NCBI GenBank assembly: GCA_009691645.1 | Contig: SIAT01000098.1 | Span: 1 to 6,771, forward strand | Source of the DNA: Pedosphaera sp. | GTDB lineage: Bacteria > Verrucomicrobiota > Verrucomicrobiia > Limisphaerales > SIAT01 | Direction: 5' to 3' | Length of the DNA: 6,771 nt | The notes under the pieces: generated by a model | Seen by the model: only the letters and a program-made list of their open reading frames with translations | Database searches by the model: none | Told to the model about the DNA's origin: nothing | Part shown: in pieces, positions 1 to 6,771 of the stretch | How positions within the stretch are numbered: position 1 is the stretch's first letter | How the letters are laid out: every line of letters begins with the position of its first letter | Translations under genes and position numbers: made by a program

Positions 1-711
1 ATCGAAAGTCTGCTGGCCGCGGGTCTGCCGCCGCGGCAGATTGTGGTGTGGGACCGTTTCGCCGCCGACCTCGAGCACGTGGGGTTCAAGGCGCTGGAAA
101 AGCGCTACAAGGTGCGCGTCGCGGGTGCGGCGGAGGCGGGCTACGAAGCGACGGCTTTCTACGATTCGCCGTTCCTCGGCGAGCCGGCACCGACGGATTT
201 GGAGTTCGGTAAAAAAGGCGAAGGGATCGGCCGCCGGTCGCACGTCACGAAATTGCTCACGCGGGAGATCACGCGCATCATCAACGTCGCGCCGATGCAT
301 GTGCGCCAGCGCGCGGGTGTCTCGGGGCATCTCACGGGGTTGGCGCTGGACGCGTTGGACAACACGCGGCGTTTCGATCGCGACCAGAATTGGTTCGAGC
401 AGGCGGTGGTGGAGATTCTCGCAATGCCAGCTTTCGACAACCGCGTGGCGTTGTGCGTGACCGACGCGCTGATTTGCCAGTATCAGGGCGAGCAGGAAAC
501 GTTGCTGCACTACAGCGCAGCGCTCGGCCAGGTCTGGTTCAGCCGTGATCCTGTGGCGCTGGATGTCCTCGCGGTGCGCGAATTGGAGCGGCTCCGCGTG
601 ACTGCGAAACTGCCGTCGATGCAGCCGCGGATGGTGCTGTACGAAAACGCGGCGTTGATGCGCCACGGAGTGAACGACCTGAAGAGAATTCTCGTCGAAC
701 GCGCGCCGTGA
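1..711 (+). CDS. DUF362 domain-containing protein, 5'-truncated by window edge
   Basis: The frame is open from base 1 and ends at TGA 709-711, giving the last 236 residues of a longer protein; the true start lies outside the window. The sequence resembles the C-terminal half of DUF362 proteins. It opens with a segment containing IVVWDRFAADL, like the family's 'WDR..ADL' stretch. The middle has INVAPMHVRQRAGVSGHLTG, matching the usual 'VP.(L)K.H..AGVT' region. Near the end come a VTDAL segment and DPVALDVLAVRELERLR, the family's conserved DPVALD element. DUF362 proteins have no settled biochemical role; some carry an added ferredoxin domain, but no cysteine cluster is visible in this part. It is the only plus-strand gene and runs convergently into the hydrolase gene with 9 bp between the stop codons. 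No clear terminator is visible in that gap. The family call is by motif memory and moderately sure; function is unknown. Confidence 0.72.
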   Translation: MESLLAAGLPPRQIVVWDRFAADLEHVGFKALEKRYKVRVAGAAEAGYEATAFYDSPFLGEPAPTDLEFGKKGEGIGRRSHVTKLLTREITRIINVAPMHVRQRAGVSGHLTGLALDALDNTRRFDRDQNWFEQAVVEILAMPAFDNRVALCVTDALICQYQGEQETLLHYSAALGQVWFSRDPVALDVLAVRELERLRVTAKLPSMQPRMVLYENAALMRHGVNDLKRILVERAP

Positions 712-720
712 CGCCGTGAA

Positions 721-1353
721 TCAGCGGCCGGCTTGGCGTTTCACGAACTCGCGGATCACCGCCAGCTCGACTTCGCCGCCGATGGTGTGTTCTTTCGGGA
801 ACTCGTGCCAATCAATGTGGAGACCCTCGGCTTTGAGCAGGTTCATCTGCTCGCGCGAAGCGGCGAAGGGCACGACGGGATCGTACGTGCCGTGCGTGAC
901 GAGAAAGCGCTGCTGCGCGGCCACGGGCGAGAGTTCCCGCAGCAGCTTCTCCGGCTCATGCACGTAGCCGCTGATGCCAACCAACCCGGCGAGCAGATGC
1001 GGATAGCGCAGGCCAATTTCGTAGCTCATCAAGCAACCTTGCGAGAAACCGAAGATGAACGTTTGTTCGCTGGGAAAACCAGCGGCGCGCTGGGTGTCGA
1101 GTAGATCGAAGAGCGATTGGCGGCTGCGAACCACGCCGGGATGCGGGTCGTCCGCGTAGTCGTACCACGAATAGCCGCCGTAGTAGGAGTCGGGCGCGTT
1201 CACGAGCAGGCAGTTCAGCCACGGCAAAGCGAGCGCGGGCGGCAACCGACGGTAGGCGTCCATGCTGTCGCCGAGGCCGTGCAACACGACCATGAGGTGG
1301 CGTGAATTTTTCTCGGCGGCGGGAAGCAACTCGTTGGTGAGCGGAGTGCTCAT
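721..1353 (-). CDS. alpha/beta-hydrolase, carboxylesterase/phospholipase (acyl-protein thioesterase-like) family
   Basis: A 210-residue protein, close to the usual 200-230 of small carboxylesterases of the phospholipase/carboxylesterase family. An oxyanion-hole segment HGLGD lies at residues 25-29 and a W-Y-D motif at 63-65. The nucleophile elbow is G-F-S-Q-G at 102-106, with Ser104. The remaining triad residues are Asp158 (GTYDPVVPF) and His189 (PKEHTIGGE), both followed by the sequence expected in this family. No signal peptide or membrane segment is seen, so it is probably cytoplasmic. It should hydrolyse short acyl esters or thioesters; the natural substrate cannot be read from sequence. 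The ATG start at 1353-1351 shares one base with the dcd stop (TGATG). A GTG one codon earlier (1356-1354) is an alternative start, giving 211 residues and a 4-base overlap. Either way it is translationally coupled to dcd, although the enzyme has no obvious link to nucleotide metabolism. Confidence 0.9.
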   Translation of the reverse strand: MSTPLTNELLPAAEKNSRHLMVVLHGLGDSMDAYRRLPPALALPWLNCLLVNAPDSYYGGYSWYDYADDPHPGVVRSRQSLFDLLDTQRAAGFPSEQTFIFGFSQGCLMSYEIGLRYPHLLAGLVGISGYVHEPEKLLRELSPVAAQQRFLVTHGTYDPVVPFAASREQMNLLKAEGLHIDWHEFPKEHTIGGEVELAVIREFVKRQAGR

Positions 1354-1922
1354 CACATCCGCGGGATGGTGATGCCGGTTTGTTTCATGTACTTACCGCC
1401 GCGGTCGGCGTAGGAGACTTCGCAGATTTCCTCGGCCTCGAAGAAGAGGACTTGGGCGAGACCTTCGTTGGCGTAGATCTTGGCGGGGAGCGGTGTGGTG
1501 TTGGAGATCTCGAGTGTGACGTGGCCTTCCCATTCCGGCTCGAACGGCGTGACGTTCACGATGATGCCGCAGCGGGCGTAGGTGCTTTTGCCGAGGCAGA
1601 CGGTGAGGATGTTTCGCGGGATGCGGAAGTACTCGATGGAACGGGCGAGGGCGAAGGAGTTCGGCGGCACGATGCAGACATCGGTCTTCATATCCACGAA
1701 TGACTTGTCGTCGAAAGCCTTTGGGTCCACGACGGTGCTGAAGACGTTGGTGAAGACCTTGAACTCGTCGGAGACGCGCAGGTCGTAGCCGTAGCTGGAG
1801 ACGCCGTAGCTGATGGCGCGGCGGCCGTCTGCGGCTTGGCGCACTTGGGCCTCGGCGAACGGCTCGATCATGCCGTGTTCCTTGGCCATCCTCCGGATCC
1901 ATTGGTCGGAATGAACGCCCAT
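1353..1922 (-). CDS. dcd: dCTP deaminase
   Basis: A 189-residue protein that is a full-length match to bacterial dCTP deaminases of the 188-193 residue type. The enzyme converts dCTP to dUTP, which dUTPase and thymidylate synthase then turn into dTMP. Recognisable blocks are the N-terminal SDQWIRRMAKEHGMIEPF, the turn VSSYGYDLRVSDEFKVF (41-57), PPNSFALARSIEYFRIPR (86-103), GKSTYARCGIIVNVTPFEPE (111-130) and EGHVTLEISN (132-141). By alignment to the E. coli enzyme, Glu138 is the catalytic glutamate, and Ser113 and Arg117 match its conserved Ser/Arg pair. The C-terminal YADRGGKYMKQTGITIPRM is the nucleotide-covering tail. It lies 74 bp downstream of nrdB on the same strand, but a strong terminator sits in the gap and ends 15 nt before this ATG. 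No Shine-Dalgarno sequence is visible in GAACAACACACAGCT before the ATG. Sequence alone does not suggest a bifunctional deaminase-dUTPase. Confidence 0.97.
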   Translation of the reverse strand: MGVHSDQWIRRMAKEHGMIEPFAEAQVRQAADGRRAISYGVSSYGYDLRVSDEFKVFTNVFSTVVDPKAFDDKSFVDMKTDVCIVPPNSFALARSIEYFRIPRNILTVCLGKSTYARCGIIVNVTPFEPEWEGHVTLEISNTTPLPAKIYANEGLAQVLFFEAEEICEVSYADRGGKYMKQTGITIPRM

Positions 1923-1937
1923 AGCTGTGTGTTGTTC

Positions 1938-1978
1938 AAAAAAAGGCGGCGACCAGCAAGGGGCTGCTAGTCGCCGCC
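1938..1978 (-). terminator. Rho-independent terminator after nrdB
   Basis: Read on the minus strand, GGCGGCGACTAGC pairs with GCTGGTCGCCGCC (13 pairs including one T-G wobble), around a short C-rich loop, and is followed at once by seven T residues (1944-1938). The stem can extend by an A-T pair towards the loop. On the plus strand the same stem has no T-run after it, so it works in one direction only. It begins 18 bp after the nrdB stop codon, so it should end the nrdAB transcript. The T-run stops 15 nt before the dcd ATG, leaving little room for a separate dcd promoter downstream of it. Confidence 0.9.
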
Positions 1979-1996
1979 AGGTTCCCCACCCCTAAA

Positions 1997-3058
<1,062 letters not shown>

Positions 3059-3114
3059 AAGGTTGTTCTTTTAATTCCTCTTCAGTTTTGTTGAAAGGCG
3101 CAGTTGCTGGCGGC

Positions 3115-6021
<2,907 letters not shown>

Positions 6022-6082
6022 GGTCGGTATTCGTTCGTTGCGGTTGCCGGTCGCGTTTTACGGGGGGAAATTGAGGCGACAG

Positions 6083-6166
6083 GAGGCGCGCCACGCGCCT
6101 CAGAACGACTGGGCCTTTTCCCCGACTGCCCTTGGCGGGACAGCCCCCGCACCCTGCGGGAAGGCC
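6083..6166 (-). other. GC-rich foldable element in the nrdAB leader
   Basis: Read as minus-strand RNA, GGCCUU (6166-6161) can pair with AAGGCC (6117-6112) and enclose two hairpins. The first is CCCGC/GCGGG with loop AGGGU (6160-6146). The second is CUGUCCC/GGGCAG with loop GCCAA and one bulged U (6143-6126). A separate perfect 8 bp hairpin, GAGGCGCG/CGCGCCUC with a 3-nt loop, lies at 6101-6083, closer to nrdA. The three-way arrangement is compact and sits 60-145 nt before the start codon. I do not recognise it as a known riboswitch; it could be a cis-acting RNA, a dispersed palindromic repeat, or chance folding of GC-rich DNA. Confidence 0.45.
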
Positions 6167-6248
6167 AGCGCGAAGAAGCGTTCAGGAAGGCAGGGGACAA
6201 AATCGCCACGCCCAAATCGAGCCACTCTCGAAACGGCGGGGAGTGTTA

Positions 6249-6276
6249 CTTATTCTGCTTTTTAGCCACGCTTCAA
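6249..6276 (-). promoter_or_regulatory. Weak possible second promoter for nrdAB
   Basis: On the minus strand TTGAAG (6276-6271) is followed after 16 bp by AATAAG (6254-6249). Each hexamer matches its consensus at four of six bases. It would start transcription near 6242, outside both NrdR boxes, giving a leader of about 220 nt. This could be chance in a locally A/T-rich stretch. Confidence 0.22.
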
Positions 6277-6349
6277 CTGCGTGTTTTCAAAAGCGCGAAA
6301 TCCGCCATCAATTCCCCAAGCCCTAGTTTCGGCTTCTTTACACTGGAAG

Positions 6350-6365
6350 ACACAACTAATTGTGT
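6350..6365. promoter_or_regulatory. NrdR box 1 (just downstream of predicted transcription start)
   Basis: ACACAACTAATTGTGT is a near-perfect 16 bp palindrome with one mismatched pair (positions 7 and 10). Its outer arms ACACAA/TTGTGT match the NrdR consensus arms exactly; the central two bases are TA rather than AT. There are 16 bp between it and the neighbouring box, a typical spacing for cooperative NrdR binding. It would lie at about +17 to +32 of the predicted transcript, a position suited to repression. Confidence 0.72.
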
Positions 6366-6381
6366 CGCGTTTCAATGAACT

Positions 6382-6397
6382 CCACAATGTGTAGCGA
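6382..6397. promoter_or_regulatory. NrdR box 2 (overlaps the -10 element)
   Basis: The plus strand reads CCACAATGTGTAGCGA, which agrees with the known NrdR consensus acaCwAtATaTwGtgt at about 12 of 16 positions, including the core C-A-A and T-A-G. It covers the predicted -10 hexamer. It starts 32 bp from the start of the second box, about three helical turns, which is the usual arrangement of NrdR sites. NrdR is an ATP-cone repressor of RNR operons; its gene is not in this window. Confidence 0.65.
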
Positions 6398-6416
6398 TTA
6401 TGATGGGGTGCGTCAA
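6388..6416 (-). promoter_or_regulatory. Predicted sigma70-type promoter of nrdAB with A/T-rich upstream tract
   Basis: On the minus strand TTGACG (6416-6411) matches five of six bases of the -35 consensus. It is followed after 17 bp by TACACA (6393-6388), a weak -10 match. Directly upstream, about 6450-6417, runs of A and T (CTTTTTCAACTTTC, CAAAAACAAA) could act as an UP element. The predicted start of transcription is near 6381, giving a leader of about 360 nt before nrdA. The overlap of the -10 with an NrdR-like box supports the placement. The weak -10 would suit an activated or tightly repressed promoter. Confidence 0.55.
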
Positions 6417-6519
6417 TTTGTTTTTGAAAGAAAGTTGAAAAAGAATTTCCCCCAATCCCGTCCAACGTATTCGCTGGTGAACGAGAAAGGGGGGGATCCT
6501 CGAGAATCTTCGTTTTGGG

Positions 6520-6771
6520 TTACTTCGCTTCGGCTGGTTCGTACCAATCTCCACGCAGCCAGTCGGCGATGAGGCCGATCTGTTTGGCGTCGAGGATCTG
6601 CTCCTCGCCGAAGGCGGGCATGCGGTCATTGCGTTTGCCGTAGAATCGCACGTGCTTGGGGTTGTGGAGGAAATCCACCAGCCACGGGCGCGAGGCCCAG
6701 CCGGTGAGATCGGGTGCGGTGGTGGAGTCGTCAGCTTTGCGGAAGGCGTGGCATTCGGTGCAGATAATCAC
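6520..6771 (-). CDS. c-type cytochrome domain protein, C-terminal part (5' end outside window)
   Basis: The last 83 residues of a protein whose start lies beyond the window; the first in-window codon, GTG, is most likely an internal valine. A heme-attachment motif C-T-E-C-H spans residues 4-8 of this fragment (Cys4, Cys7, His8). It is followed by APDLTGWASRPWLVDFLHNP and then NDRMPAFG, where Met51 is the likely second axial heme ligand, and IGLIADWLRGDWYEP near the end. This pattern resembles the cytochrome c domain carried by cytochrome bc-type complexes in Planctomycetes and Verrucomicrobia, often fused behind other heme or cytochrome b parts. That would place it outside the cytoplasmic membrane, in electron transfer. 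Whether it is a single-heme protein or the end of a larger fusion cannot be seen here. It is upstream of nrdA on the same strand but 498 bp away with its own spacing, so not in the same operon. Confidence 0.85.
   Translation of the reverse strand: MIICTECHAFRKADDSTTAPDLTGWASRPWLVDFLHNPKHVRFYGKRNDRMPAFGEEQILDAKQIGLIADWLRGDWYEPAEAK

Larger units (their letters stand above)
6022..6519. other. Intergenic region between the cytochrome c gene and nrdA: nrdAB control region
   Basis: There is no convincing gene in these 498 bp. From the cytochrome side, about 6417-6450 is A/T-rich and is followed on the minus strand by a likely promoter and two NrdR-like boxes (6397-6350). The stretch 6349-6170 is mostly plain, with one weak second promoter candidate and an 11-codon minus-strand reading frame (6308-6273). 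The stretch 6166-6083 is GC-rich and can fold strongly. The last 60 bases before nrdA show no Shine-Dalgarno sequence. No clear terminator follows the cytochrome gene; only a short imperfect palindrome around 6495-6508 and a run of seven G (plus strand) are seen. Confidence 0.75.

Noticed and set aside
43..711. Treating the first gene as complete from an ATG/GTG start near base 43
   Set aside because: The frame is open to base 1 with in-family sequence before that codon (IESLLAAGLPPRQIV), so the gene is cut by the window edge.
6083..6166. A cobalamin riboswitch in the nrdAB leader
   Set aside because: Only isolated pieces such as GCTGTCCCGC resemble the B12-box core. The order and the remaining conserved elements are missing, and B12 control would fit a class II switch rather than this operon alone.
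6520..6771. Treating the cytochrome fragment as a complete small protein starting at GTG 6771
   Set aside because: The heme motif would lie three residues from the start with no room for a signal peptide, which c-type cytochromes need, so the start must be outside the window.

Overview
The window looks like part of a GC-rich bacterial chromosome from the Planctomycetes-Verrucomicrobia-Chlamydiae group, most likely a verrucomicrobial (Opitutaceae-like) organism. That placement is an inference from the chlamydia-like class Ic ribonucleotide reductase, the GC-rich codon use and the neighbouring DUF362 and cytochrome c genes. No search was run. There is no sign of a mobile element, CRISPR array, tRNA or rRNA.

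Layout on the plus strand: 1-711 is the 3' part of a DUF362-type gene, the only gene on this strand. It converges on the minus-strand genes with a 9 bp gap. The minus strand, read from right to left, holds: the C-terminal end of a c-type cytochrome (6771-6520); a 498 bp intergenic region with a promoter, two NrdR-like boxes and a GC-rich structured leader (6519-6022); nrdA (6021-3115); nrdB (3058-1997); a strong intrinsic terminator (1978-1938); dcd, dCTP deaminase (1922-1353); and an alpha/beta-hydrolase of the carboxylesterase/phospholipase type (1353-721), translationally coupled to dcd.

The core is a deoxyribonucleotide supply cluster. NrdA/NrdB reduce ribonucleoside diphosphates to deoxyribonucleotides. 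Dcd deaminates dCTP to dUTP, a step towards dTMP. The standout point is that NrdB carries Phe134 where ordinary class Ia enzymes have the radical tyrosine, and Glu96 where they have a metal-binding Asp. This is the signature of class Ic enzymes, known from Chlamydia trachomatis, which use a Mn/Fe cofactor instead of a tyrosyl radical. NrdA has two N-terminal ATP-cones; the first looks intact and the second looks degenerate.

Regulation appears to combine NrdR repression (two near-palindromic boxes 32 bp apart, start to start, one lying on the -10 element), a predicted 5' leader of about 360 nt with strong secondary structure, and a terminator that separates nrdAB from dcd and ends only 15 nt before the dcd start codon. 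None of the three main genes has a well-placed Shine-Dalgarno sequence. The enzyme identities are firm. The promoter, TSS and RNA-structure calls are read by eye from sequence and are less certain.
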